Origin: Brachypodium distachyon
Lineage: Eukaryota; Streptophyta; Magnoliopsida; Poales; Poaceae
Direction: 5' to 3'
DNA length: 64,000 nucleotides
Assembly: GCF_000005505.3 (NCBI RefSeq)
Contig: NC_016135.3
Location: forward strand, 27,924,758 to 27,988,757
Shown here piece after piece: positions 1 through 10,500 of this stretch (position 1 is its first letter; each line of letters starts with the position of its first letter). The notes below the pieces were generated by a model. That model searched no databases. It was not told the DNA's origin and worked only from the letters and a program-made list of their open reading frames with translations. The position numbers were made by a program, and so were the translations under genes.

Positions 1-302
1 AGGAGCTTGCCGCTGATGGCCGTGGCTGGGGAAGACGAGGGGCGCGCCAGGAACTCGGAGAAGGCGTGGTCTTTGAAGTTGAGGAAGATGCCGACGACTT
101 GAAGGAGGAGGTCTTGTTCTTCCATGAGGCGGCGGGCGTCGACGGCGGCGCGCCAGGACTTGCGGACGCAGCGTGCCGCGGCGAGGTCGCGCGCGGGGAG
201 GCGGCGGAGGACCTCCGCCAGCATGTCCTCCGGCAGCGGCAGGTCCTCCATGGTCGTGGATCGATCTGCTTTGATTTCCTTCTCTTGGATCTCTTCGTCC
301 AT
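1..302 (-). CDS. F-box protein, N-terminal part, cut by window edge
   Basis: This is the 5' part of a minus-strand gene that runs off the left edge. The frame opens at an ATG at 300-302, with a second in-frame ATG at 249-251 giving MEDLPLPEDMLAEVLRRLPA. The residues after the second ATG fit an F-box: LPEDMLAEVLRRLPARDLAA followed by RCVRKSWRAAV. F-box proteins are the substrate-binding subunits of SCF ubiquitin ligases and bind SKP1 through this motif. The following residues (LLLQVVGIFLNFKDHAFSEF) would start the C-terminal region, but too little is visible to name the subfamily. The second ATG fits the usual grass F-box layout; the first adds 17 charged residues. The F-box call is good, the start is uncertain and the substrate unknown. 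Confidence 0.75.
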   Translation of the reverse strand, partial: MDEEIQEKEIKADRSTTMEDLPLPEDMLAEVLRRLPARDLAAARCVRKSWRAAVDARRLMEEQDLLLQVVGIFLNFKDHAFSEFLARPSSSPATAISGKL

Positions 303-444
303 GACTCCATGGTGGATGGATCGATGCCGGCTTTATTTAGGATCGATCGTAGTACATCTGGAACTAATCGGACTCCTAATTTGGGTCGGATCCATCCGAT
401 CTCTGGTAACTCATGACTCCCCACGACATATATTTATACCAATA

Positions 445-1491
445 TATATACCAATATATTAAATTGGAGTTGGTGGTGATGATACAGACATAGCGGTACG
501 TCATGTCATCAAAATTACAGTCAATATGCCATCAGAAAAACAATATGCCATCAGAAAAAATTGTAAAAAATAACGAAAAGTTATTCCCCCACCCCCGAGG
601 CCACCGCGGGCTAGCCCGTTTCCCACGCCGGATCTTGTCTGGCAGCGGCGGAACAGGCCAGGATCCATCCCCGTCATGAGGGAAATTCTCAAGCAGCGAG
701 CGCGGCCTCCAGGCGGCCACGTCGCGATGGCATATCCAGGCGGCCAGGCCTGATACGATCCATCCATCCATCCTCTCCCTGCCAGAGGTTCCAATTCATG
801 CCCCGTGCGCCACCTACGTGCTTTGCCGCCTCCTACACCTTGCACCACTGCCAGATCAAGGATGGGGAAGGGGCTTCGTTGTCCAAATCGATGGGATTGG
901 GGAATGGGGAGATCGAGCTCCTGCCTCCTCGTGGTCGTCGATCTAGATAGGGAGAAGGGAAGAGCAGCCACTGGGCCGCCAGATCAGGAGTAGTTGGGGA
1001 GGGGTAGGCCCGCACATAATATGAGAAGTGGCGGAGTGGGCCGCCGGATCTGGAATGACATGGGTTGCTTGTGCAAAAGATTGAAACAAAGTTAAACTGG
1101 CCATGCCGTACCGCCCGCGGGCCTGAGACGGAGGTTTGCGGGTTGGCACGCCCGTTTAGTTCCGTGCCAGGCCGAGTCTGTGACGAACCAAGCACGGGGA
1201 GCTCGCAGGCTTTTTGGCTCTGCACGTTGGCCACATATAGTCATGGGGTAGCGTAAAGTCTTTTAATTTTTTTATTGATGATCAAATTTTTGCGAGCACA
1301 TGTAGTCAAAGTGAAAGAGACATCACGTGCATAATAACATGATTATCTTGTTTGTGTGGGATATGTTCTCCGCAATGACACAAATTCAGTTGACTTCGAA
1401 CATTCATGTCGATTTCTGCATAGTTTTGTCACTTTGCATTTGCAGGAGAGAGTGTGGTGGCCCGTTGCAACGCACGGGGATTTCAACTAGT
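445..1491 (+). mobile_element. Non-autonomous Helitron-like element A
   Basis: The right end has the grass Helitron 3' signature: a hairpin at 1461-1478 (CCCGT, TGCAACGC, ACGGG) followed after a short A/T spacer by CTAGT at 1487-1491. The left end, from TATATACC at 445, matches the 5' end of a second, oppositely oriented element at 5102 for about 75 bp, the first 35 of them identical. The expected TC start has become TA here. The interior (~1.05 kb) is GC-rich in the middle and encodes nothing I recognise, so mobility would need helicase supplied in trans. The base after CTAGT is A rather than the expected T, so the exact end is uncertain. Confidence 0.5.
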
Positions 1492-1790
1492 AGGAATTAA
1501 TTAGGCTGTAGCGCGATCCTCCACCCCCCGCATGCAGGGTAATTATCCTATCTATGTCATGATAATGGGGGCCTATACATAAATCTGGTCAAACTTTTAA
1601 AAGTTGACTAAATTCCAGTTCTTATCCTCTATACTTTCAATTTTTTGACAACAATTAGCCCATTTAGTGGAAATTGTATCAATTTACCCCATTTAGTGAA
1701 AGTTGTACCAGATTTTAATTACCCCATTTAAGATTTTGACAATTTATACCCACTCAAGAATGAGAGGTTTAAACCCATTTGACGGGATTC

Positions 1791-1823
1791 CTGAGAGGTG
1801 GGCTCCACCAGCCCACCTCTCAG
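1791..1823. repeat. Perfect 14-bp inverted repeat with 5-nt loop
   Basis: CTGAGAGGTGGGCT at 1791-1804 is the exact reverse complement of 1810-1823, separated by CCACC. It could form a hairpin in DNA or RNA. I see no open reading frame or U-run that would make it a terminator, and plants do not use that type. It may be the centre of a decayed DNA transposon. Confidence 0.6.
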
Positions 1824-2147
1824 GTGCCACGACGGACCCTAAAATGCGGGTTACTGGGAGGAGAAGGGGAGCCATGGTAATTAAATGCGGGTTACAAGGT
1901 CGGGTTGGGTCGGTCGGCTCCAACGGTGTGGCAAGTGGGACAAATTGCCATGAAGCATATTTACAATTTTATTTTAGAGACCTCATGATTTTTTTTTACC
2001 GTCTTCTAATTTTCTTTGGTACACCTAGAAGCTTGTTAATTTGCGGTGACCCGATGACACGCAAGTGTAAGGGATGGTTGAAGCTACTTTTGATAAGTAA
2101 GAGTCATTCCACGAGGAGCAAGAATAAATTGGTGCGGGGAAATGGTA

Positions 2148-2248
2148 CTCCGTCCGACCCATGTTACTTGGTCAATATGGATGTATTTATGTTTAAAAAG
2201 CGTCTAGATACATGTAATATTTCGATAAGTAATATGGATTGGAGGGAT
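2148..2248. mobile_element. Stowaway-type MITE
   Basis: The 101-bp element starts CTCCGTCCGACCCATGTTAC, ends with GGATTGGAGGGAT and is flanked by TA on both sides (2146-2147 and 2249-2250). The internal segment GTCTAGATACATGTAAT recurs in the MITEs at 15119 and 39119. Terminal CTCCCTCCGT-like repeats with a TA duplication are the hallmark of Tc1/mariner-derived Stowaway elements in grasses. Confidence 0.75.
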
Positions 2249-3395
2249 TACGTAATTAGTCTTCCGTGCTTGCTAGGAAACAATGAATTGTTTGCCACAA
2301 GTGGTCGCCTTTTCTTTTCATTACCAAACGTACTTGCAACTCATCATACATATGCATATCTCTCGATCGATCAGCAGCTATCGGACTGTACACATCAAAA
2401 CATGCACGATCGGAGGGAGTACGTAATGTTTGTGTAGTTAGCTAGCTAGCTAGTACCAGTGTACGTACGTACGGCTTGCTTTGCTCGAGTTATCTAGTCA
2501 ATCAACAAGCAAAAAAAGGCCGGCGCCCATGGCCTGCTGATGATGTGTGCTACAGTGCTCTTTACCTGCCGCCATATATGCAGCAGCAGCAATCAAGCAA
2601 GCGACATTTCACTGTGCCATCGATCGCCATGTATTCTTTCTCGCTCGCCAATCGACAATTGTACAAAGTAGACTAGCTATGTACTAGCTTCCTGTTACAC
2701 GATGAGTTTCAGAGAAAATTGGGAGTCCTACTACACCTTTGGAAACTTGGTGCAGGCAATCTGGGCGTGCAGGTGCAGACCAGGAAGGTCGATCAGGGAA
2801 CAGTCGTAGCAATATATGATGGGGGCTGAGACGGGTACGCGCGTCAATGACAAATGCTTGAATATTCATCCTGCCAAACATTTGCTGCACACACATCGTC
2901 CTAGCAAACAGCTGAAGCCTGACAGTTCATCCATCCATCCATCCATCACCCTCTTGCAATTCCATAAAGAAGAGAAAGAAAAAAGGACGGTACATTTAAT
3001 TACTGTACGCGGCTTTCTCTCTGACGACAGCGAGAATTCAGACAATGGTGAATAATTAAAAGAAATGGGCAAAGTGATGAAGGACACAATGCAAGATTCC
3101 ATTAATAGTATCGACCATTTCACCAGATGAGAGCTACTTAAACAAAAGCGAGGAGCTGGAGTATCTAAGAGTAGTAAGTGGCTAATAAAATCTAAAGAAA
3201 GAAGAGAAGATGTCAAGCAAAAATCAAATATAAGAAGCATGATGCCGCTCTGTGTCACACGGCAAGCTTTCACTTTCAGTTAATGACCATCGTGTCATAT
3301 CTCGCACGTAGACGTAGGAACACTTTATATACATACGTAGCCAGCCAAAAGGTCACCTTGAGGACGGACGGGGCGACCCATGGACTGTCTGTCCA

Positions 3396-3659
3396 TCATG
3401 GAGCACTATGCGCCAGCTGCTGGTCGGCTGGCTTGTCGGGATACTCTGTCTCCGGTCCGACAGAGTTGTGGCGCTGCGAAGGGCCCGACGGCGGGATGAG
3501 CAGCCTGGCGCGCGGCAGCTGCTCGCCGAACATCACCGCCGGCCGTCTGCTGCCGATGCTTCTCGAGCCGTCCACGGCGACGGCAACGAGGAGGACAAGG
3601 AAGACCACGACGGCTGCACTAGCAGTAGCAGCGCGTGGTCTGCAGAGGCGGCGCGCCAT
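3396..3659 (-). CDS. IDA-like (IDL) secreted signalling peptide precursor
   Basis: This single-exon frame encodes 87 aa. Residues ~10-30 form a signal peptide (AAVVVFLVLLVAVAVDG core). After a variable, arginine-rich linker, residues ~53-68 carry ARLLIPPSGPSQRHNSVG, which matches the active EPIP core of INFLORESCENCE DEFICIENT IN ABSCISSION and its paralogues (known core PIPPSAPSKRHN). Here the core's first proline is Leu, Ala6 is Gly and Lys9 is Gln, all within the range seen in IDL peptides. The family is cleaved in the apoplast and perceived by HAESA-type receptor kinases to drive cell separation. The start at 3657-3659 was preferred over an upstream in-frame ATG at 3705-3707 because it places the signal peptide at the N-terminus. 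A TATA box lies ~95 bp upstream. About 20 residues follow the core, so C-terminal trimming would be needed. Confidence 0.8.
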   Translation of the reverse strand: MARRLCRPRAATASAAVVVFLVLLVAVAVDGSRSIGSRRPAVMFGEQLPRARLLIPPSGPSQRHNSVGPETEYPDKPADQQLAHSAP

Positions 3660-3753
3660 TTTGGTTGTGCTATAACTGAGATTTTGGTCTGGGATCGATG
3701 GGAACAATGGTGAATGGGATCGAGAATGGAAGAAGAGAGAGTGGCAGTGGCAC

Positions 3754-3763
3754 TTATATATAC
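3754..3763 (-). promoter_or_regulatory. TATA box of the IDA-like gene
   Basis: On the minus strand the sequence reads TATATATAAG about 95 bp before the chosen ATG, leaving room for a 5' leader of roughly 65 nt. Position and sequence fit a plant core promoter. Confidence 0.6.
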
Positions 3764-4222
3764 AGTGAGGCGCACGGCGCGGGCATGGGCGAGGTGAAGG
3801 TCACGTCTCTCCCAAAAAGTATTCCGTGTGTGTCGATCGGTCCTATTCATGAATGCATACGGAGTAGTATGCAGTACTCTAGCTAGTGCCTAGTACGGCG
3901 TATACGTACGTGCTTGATTGGCTTGAGACGATGGGACGACACAGCAAAGGTCAACCGGAGACGGGAGAGATCGATCCATCCATCATATCCAGCATGTCCG
4001 TGTGAAGGGGGATTGATTAAGAGAACCAGTCACTGTAATTAGCTAAGATGGGATAGAATGGAATGAAAGAATAGCTTCAGTGTCAACTGGATAATATACA
4101 CAATATGTCCTGTGAAGAGGATAAGTCTAGCTAGCTGGTTCATGAACTTGTGAGATCAGCAAGAATCATCATCCAGTACTTAGTTTAAATAAATAAATAG
4201 ATCATCTGGTACTTTAGAAAAG

Positions 4223-5102
4223 ACTAGCAAAAGAACCTTGGTACGGAACAGCGGAAAATTGTATCAAAACGTCAAATTAAAATGTTGTTGTGTTTCATGA
4301 GTACATATGTATATAGCGATTATGATATGTTGTTTATTTTTTCCTGTTCTCCTATTACTCCTACTTCGTAATTTCTCGCTCTCCCTCTCACTATCCTCTC
4401 CATCCACTCTGAGTGCAAACTCCTCCTCCCCCCGTCCTAATTCATCTCGCCACCGAACATCACGTCGCCATGCGCGGCCGCCCACTTGTACGCACCGCCT
4501 CTGCCCGTAGATTTCCGCCGCCCGTCCACTCCCGTGCGCCATCTGCTCCTACTTGCCGCCAGGTACGGTTGTGCGCCGCCGACACATCGCGTCCGGCCAC
4601 TGATCGCCACCCGCCACTGTGCGTCTGGAGGGCCACCGATGCCTCGCGTTGACGCGGTCCCTGCTGCCTTGCGCGAGGCCACCGCCATCCCGGCCTTAGG
4701 CTCATCCCATCGCCGTCCAAGTCTCGCGGGGAGCCACCGGCGCGCACGAGCCAGTGGAGGCGGCGGTCGGAGCGCGCGACGGAGCCACGGGTCCGCAGCC
4801 GCCTTCCGCACACGGACGCCGCCGACGCGCACGAGCTGGTGGAGGCGACAAGGGCGGCCGGCGGGCGTGGGCGAGATCCAAATCGGGCAGAGGGTGAGGG
4901 TGAGATTCGTAGGAGGAGCAAGAGCGAGGAGGACTCTGTTGGTGTTTTTTTTGTAGTACGTGTTTTTTCTGTGCTTGCGGACTGCAGGAGCCGGGATTAA
5001 AAGACACGTGGGGACATCGGTGGCAGATTCGTAATTTCGGTGAAAGTGACGTACCATGACCGTACCATCACCACCAACTCCAATTTAATATATTGGTATA
5101 GA
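4223..5102 (-). mobile_element. Non-autonomous Helitron-like element B
   Basis: Read on the minus strand, the element begins TCTATACCAATATATTAAAT at 5102, preceded by A as expected for Helitron insertion at an AT dinucleotide. Its first ~75 bp match the start of element A at 445. The proposed 3' end is CTAGT at 4223-4227 (minus strand), but the hairpin before it is poorly preserved and the base after it is not T. The interior 4410-4960 is very GC-rich and throws up several overlapping open frames without recognisable domains. The 5' end is well supported, the 3' end weakly. Confidence 0.45.
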
Positions 5103-7530
5103 TGAAGAAGGGTCAATAAGTGGAATCAATGTAAAAACAAAGGACACTTATGGTGTATGCATAAAGGGTTGAATAGCATGTACCTTACATGCAGCTCTGA
5201 CTCGAGCCTCTTTATCAAAGTATGAAAAAATAAAGTACTTTCTCCGATCAAATTAGTTGCAGCAACTTTGTGTAGATACTCATGCACTTACACACCGAAA
5301 CGTATTTAGATACCCACGTTTCTAGATAAAGTCCAAAACTTGTTTAGCCGAGATTTGTAGACACGCATATAGACATGCCAAAATTAGATGGTTTCAAAAA
5401 ACAAAAAAAACTCCTGCAGGCACTCGTGATAGATCACGATGCGGGAAAGGAGCTTCCGTGTGTTGATTAAATCTTATCGAACACAACAAGTGTAGGTACA
5501 CTCGATTGTACGTTTTTCCGTGGTGTTGTGAGCTCTCATGGGATGCATGCCATGGACTGCTACTGATGTCAAACCAGATCGCTACCAATATACCGTGTCC
5601 AAAATCCATGGAGTTGTGCAATCGATCTCGGGCTGGCTTGTACATACATCGATGATCTGTCTACTGGGTATACGAAACAATCTTCCTTGTTGCGAGAACA
5701 GAATTGACAGCACGTACCCTCCCGGAGTCCCTATGTATATCTGTATTGCACGTAGTAATAATAATACTGCTAGTACCGTAGGCCAGCTCTGGAGTCTGCT
5801 ATACGGTTGAGTGAGCAGAGAGGCCGGGATAGGTCACTCAAGTCACAGGTGTATGTATATCTCATCACGCGATCTTTCTTCTTTCAGTGTTTCAGATCGA
5901 TTGTACCCTTGTCCTCCCGGAAGTCCGGATCCTCCTCTCCCTGAAAAACGTGAAAACCCAAAACCTGCAACTAGTAGTACTGTACAACTGTAGCAGCGTC
6001 CCGGCTGAGACATGCGAGGTGACAGGACCTTGATGACATGAGAGTTGCTGCTAGCTGAGACTGAGACTGAGATCCAATCCAATCGATTAGCTCTATACTG
6101 TATCTAGCCCAAACACACACGCACGCACACTGGTACAGTGCAGTAATAACAGATGGGGGCGCCGGCCGGACTGTGCAGTGCAGCTAGCTGCCCGGACATA
6201 AGAAACCATTGGCATTTTGCATTTGCCCGGACTCGTTTGAAAAAAAGGCCGATGCATATGCTTTGCCTCAATTCAGGAACCAAGAATTGTTCCTGCTCTG
6301 CTAGACTGGTCTGCTCGGTTCAGAGACATCCGACTAGTACATTCCTTTCCTTGACCAGCAGATTTGAGATTTCCTTCCCTTTCTGTCTTCATCCATTCCA
6401 GAAAACGGAATTGCGATGACGACAGGATGCATTTGCAGGAGCAGGAGTGCTAATTAATCTGCGCTCTGCGTCGTCAGAACCAGCAAGGATCGAAGACCGA
6501 TCACCGTAAAGTTTCAGCTGACGCACAGGAGGACAAAGAGATATTGTCGATCGGAGTATCAATCTAGGGTCCAGGAGCGAGAACAGAATCTGTATGGCCG
6601 GCCATAGATCGACCAGCGATGCAGATAGATAATAATAGCCAGGATCACAATCAAGGAATATCGTCATCCTTAACCCGATAAACTCCATCACGTACGTCCT
6701 CCTAGTAAAAGGAAGGATAAACTTCATTACGTCCTAGTACTAGTAAAGGACCTCACCGTCATCCCAAAAGCCTGGGACTAAAAGATAGTATTACTAGCTG
6801 CGTATCTGAGATGAGATGAGATGGAATCGAGTCAGCCTTGGCCGACCCACCCCCAAATCCTCATTGTGTGGAAACCAAAAGCGAAATTTAAATTCGATCC
6901 AAGCTTATCAGAATTTGTTATCCGTCCAAACTAGGCTGATATCTAGATTCTTGTTACTGGACACACTGACTCACTATTGCATCAGCAGCAGCATATACAC
7001 TTTGCCGACGTTATCTTTTTATCCATCTATCTATTCTAGCTCTGCTGATTCATTCCATCACAAAATGCTGCGCCCACTGGAGCTCACATCCAGTTCCAGT
7101 TCAGAACAGCAAAGCTGGAAGAGCTTTCTCCTGATCTCCTCCAGCTCATCTATTAATCCAGCAAAGGAATATACATACATGGAGGCTTGCTGTATCATGG
7201 TGGTCAGAAGAGCAATGACAGCACATAACTGCCTCCTGTTAGGTGCCAACCGTGTGAAATGAATATCATTTGTGCTTCTATACAACCACAACAACAACAA
7301 TACACGTTTGGGGATAGTCAGACAGAGAGATTGAGAGCCCCGGATAATTCAGACTGCATGCGCGCCACACTGACGAGCAGGCTTAGCCATGAGCGCATCA
7401 TCCGTAGCTTGAATTTCAGCTCCGCCTTTTTCTCTTTTCTTGATGAGTGCCGCGCACGAAACGGTAAAGAATGGAAGCATGCTGCACTACCGGATGGACA
7501 TCTAGCGAAAATTGCAGGCGCGGGAACTAA
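5103..7530. other. Intergenic stretch without a supported gene
   Basis: Short open frames on both strands have no domains and no splice partners. The right end, just below 7531, is probably 3' UTR of the PRAF gene. Confidence 0.5.
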
Positions 7531-10500
7531 TTAAGACGTCATCACAGAAGAGATGCGGTCGGTTCTCCGCACGTTGTACTTGTCGTACACCTTTTCATGG
7601 TTCTCGCTCCACCATGACTCCGCTTGATGTTCTCCGAATCTTCTCCTACTGCAAAAAAAGAAAAAGAAAATAATTGTGCGCTAGGTTACTCACGGAGGAA
7701 GAATGCTTCAAAATCAGAAAAATGTGGTTACTCGTTCAAGGATGTGAGGGATCAGTTCTTGTCATGGAAACGCCTACCTGAACCGCACTCTTTTCAGCTC
7801 TTTGGTTCCGTCGTGAAGAGAGACTAGGGTTAGGTACACCCCAGGCTCATACTGTTCTATCCACTCTGCTTCGACCTGATTACTGGGTGAACCAGAGCCT
7901 CTCGTGTTCCAACCTTGTAGGTTTATTTGGAACCTTTCTGTTTCCCTCCGATCAAAATCCTCTGATCTTGGACGGTACCCACCGTTCGTCCTCTGTTGAG
8001 CAGCAGCAGCTGGGAAATCTTTGCTCTTGTTGAAGTTTTCAAACATGCTCTCGTGTGGAACCATCGCGTTATCACCGGGGTTGCTTGTCTGATGGACCTG
8101 TGGAGGGAGCCCATTAACCCGAGCAGACGCAACATAAGTCGGTGTTTGGGAATAATGAATGCCTCCTGGCTGATATCTCTTCTGGCTTTCTCTCCCCCCA
8201 ATTTCAGGAGAAACTACACCACCAGGTAGATACACAACCCGTGGTGGCTTCATGTCATGCTCTCCTGGAGGAAGCCTCTCAGCCATTTCTTTTACCTGTC
8301 GATGTTACTGATTAAGGTTATTCCTTGTACATTTTTTATGAATGGTTAATGCCAAAAGGTACAACAGGTAAGAGAAGAAACTGGCACAAGAATATGTTGC
8401 TAGTATCAACTATAACATTGATGACGCTGCAGAATGAAATTTGAAATATCACCTGTGCCGTCAGTGATTTTATAACCTCTTTTGCAGCCTTCGATTTGGA
8501 CACCTCTTCAGCAGCAAGTGTCACCGCCTCATGGGCTTTTGCCTCCGACTTCTGCAACTCATTATCTTGCTGTTCACGTTCCTGTCTCAAGCTACTAACC
8601 TGATTCATATACAGGCATAAGGACTCCGTTTCTCTGCTTGTTTTATAGTTACAGCAATAAAATATTAAAACCAAACATACCTCAGCTCGTAGTTTCTGAA
8701 CCTCTTGCTTCAGAAGTTCATTCGCCTCCCTGAAACTCTCGATGCTTTCAGAGGACAAAGAGCTCGAGGAATTTAGATGCGGCATTCTTAAAATCTGTGG
8801 AGCATATCTGGTGTCATTAGAGTATCCATTTGATACTGTAGAACCTGTATTGTTCAGGTCACCTGGTCCGACAAAAGGGATGTCTTTCAACTGCAAAATT
8901 GCAGGGAACTGTGGAGCATGGTCAGACTTTTTTGTCTGCTTTGCTGCCTTCACATCTAAATTCTTGATCATATCTGAACTAGTAGCTGATGCAACTCTGG
9001 TTGCCTTTGTGTCCATTCTCTCAGCCTTGGTATCACCTGGTATGCGAGGTATAGTGTTCCTGCTATAACTGACACCAGAATCCAAGACTTTACTTAGCTT
9101 CATGTAACATGAATCACATACACGATATGGCTTTCCAGGATTAGGAGACAATGCTGCTCTTAGAGCTTTTTTTGAACTGCATGAATGACAGTGCACTAAG
9201 CCGCAATTGTAGCAGTTGTGCCTCTTTCGAGTGAACCCAAATGGCTGTCTGCATGCCGAGCACTGAGACTGCTCCACGCCAGACACCCATTTATGTTGAG
9301 AGATTGCAGCTGTAAAGCTTGATCCACAAGCAATGCGTTTTACAGACCTGTCCCTTAAAGCCTCAACAAGTGTAGGTACCTTACGATCTGCAATATCACC
9401 GTGACCCAATCTTCCGTTTGCACCCTTACCCCATGTGTAAACTTCACCGGTGTTTGTCAAGACTGCGACATGATAAGATCCACAGGCAACCTCCACAACA
9501 CCACCGCCTCCAACCTTATCTTCTACCAGACGTGGATACCTTCCATCGTTATTGGGATTGCCAAGCTGTCCATAGACAGAGCTCCCTACAGTAAACATGT
9601 GCCCTGAAGTAGTCAATCCAATCGTAAGAGTATGGCCACATGCAGACTTATGGAAGTTGTAATCTATCAGTGAAGGCACGCATGTTGGTTTGAGTTTTGC
9701 AGACCTGTCACCATGCCCAAGGCGATATTTGTCTCCATCTCCCCAGGTAAATAGCTTTCCAGACGAAGCATTTGACTGTGTCATGATAACCTCAACAACA
9801 GCAGCACTATGCCACACCCCACATGAAACAGAAATAGTCCTCAAACCCTTCAAAGACTCCACTTCTTTTGGATACGAGATCGTTTCTCGATTTCCATGAC
9901 CTAAGGCTCCAAATGTACCATCACCAAACGTGTACAACTGTCCAGAACTAGTTATCAAAGCTGTATGCCATGTACCACAAGAGACGGTTGAAACCTGAAG
10001 GCCTTCCAGAGGACCTGAAACTCTCTTTGGGATCCAGTGACTCACGGTACTACCATGACCAAGGAGTCCCGCATTGTGGGTACCATCTCCCCAAGTGTAA
10101 AGATCACCTGTTGCAGTAACAGCACAAGTATGGAATTCACCACAAGCAATTATTTCAACGTTACAGATTGATAATGACTCCAGTAGACGTGGTTGGAAAA
10201 TGCTTGTACCAGCCCCATGACCAAGCCTGCCACTGCATTCTTCTCCCCATGTAAATACCTCTGCCTGTCTTGTAATAAGTGCAGCATGCTTCACACCACA
10301 AGCCACATAACTGACATCAAGCATTACATTTGATTCTAAGGGCTTTGGTACAAGAATATCAGTAGTTGCACCAGGACCGTGCACATTTCCATCAGACCCT
10401 GACCTTGAAGTGGTATCACACATGACTTCTCCCCAGACATAAACATCCCCAAACGATTCAGAATCTTCGCCAGAACCATGGCTTGAAGTGCTGAGGGCAC

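Larger units (their letters stand above)
1492..3395. other. Intergenic stretch without a supported gene
   Basis: The open frames here (for example 1703-2437) show no domain, no splice logic and no compositional bias. The stretch contains one Stowaway-type MITE (2148-2248), one 14-bp perfect hairpin (1791-1823) and simple AT-rich sequence. Part of 3000-3395 is probably 3' UTR of the peptide gene at 3396-3659. Confidence 0.6.

Noticed and set aside
1703..2437. 244-codon open frame
   Set aside because: It runs through a MITE and a hairpin repeat, with no domain and no coding bias.
4437..5057. Several GC-rich open frames on both strands (up to 206 codons)
   Set aside because: They overlap each other inside Helitron-like element B; GC-rich sequence has few stops, and the products are low-complexity.
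7774..7776. TAG as the end of the PRAF gene
   Set aside because: It lies in an intron donor (CAG/GTAGGC); the next exon supplies the rest of the BRX domain in phase.
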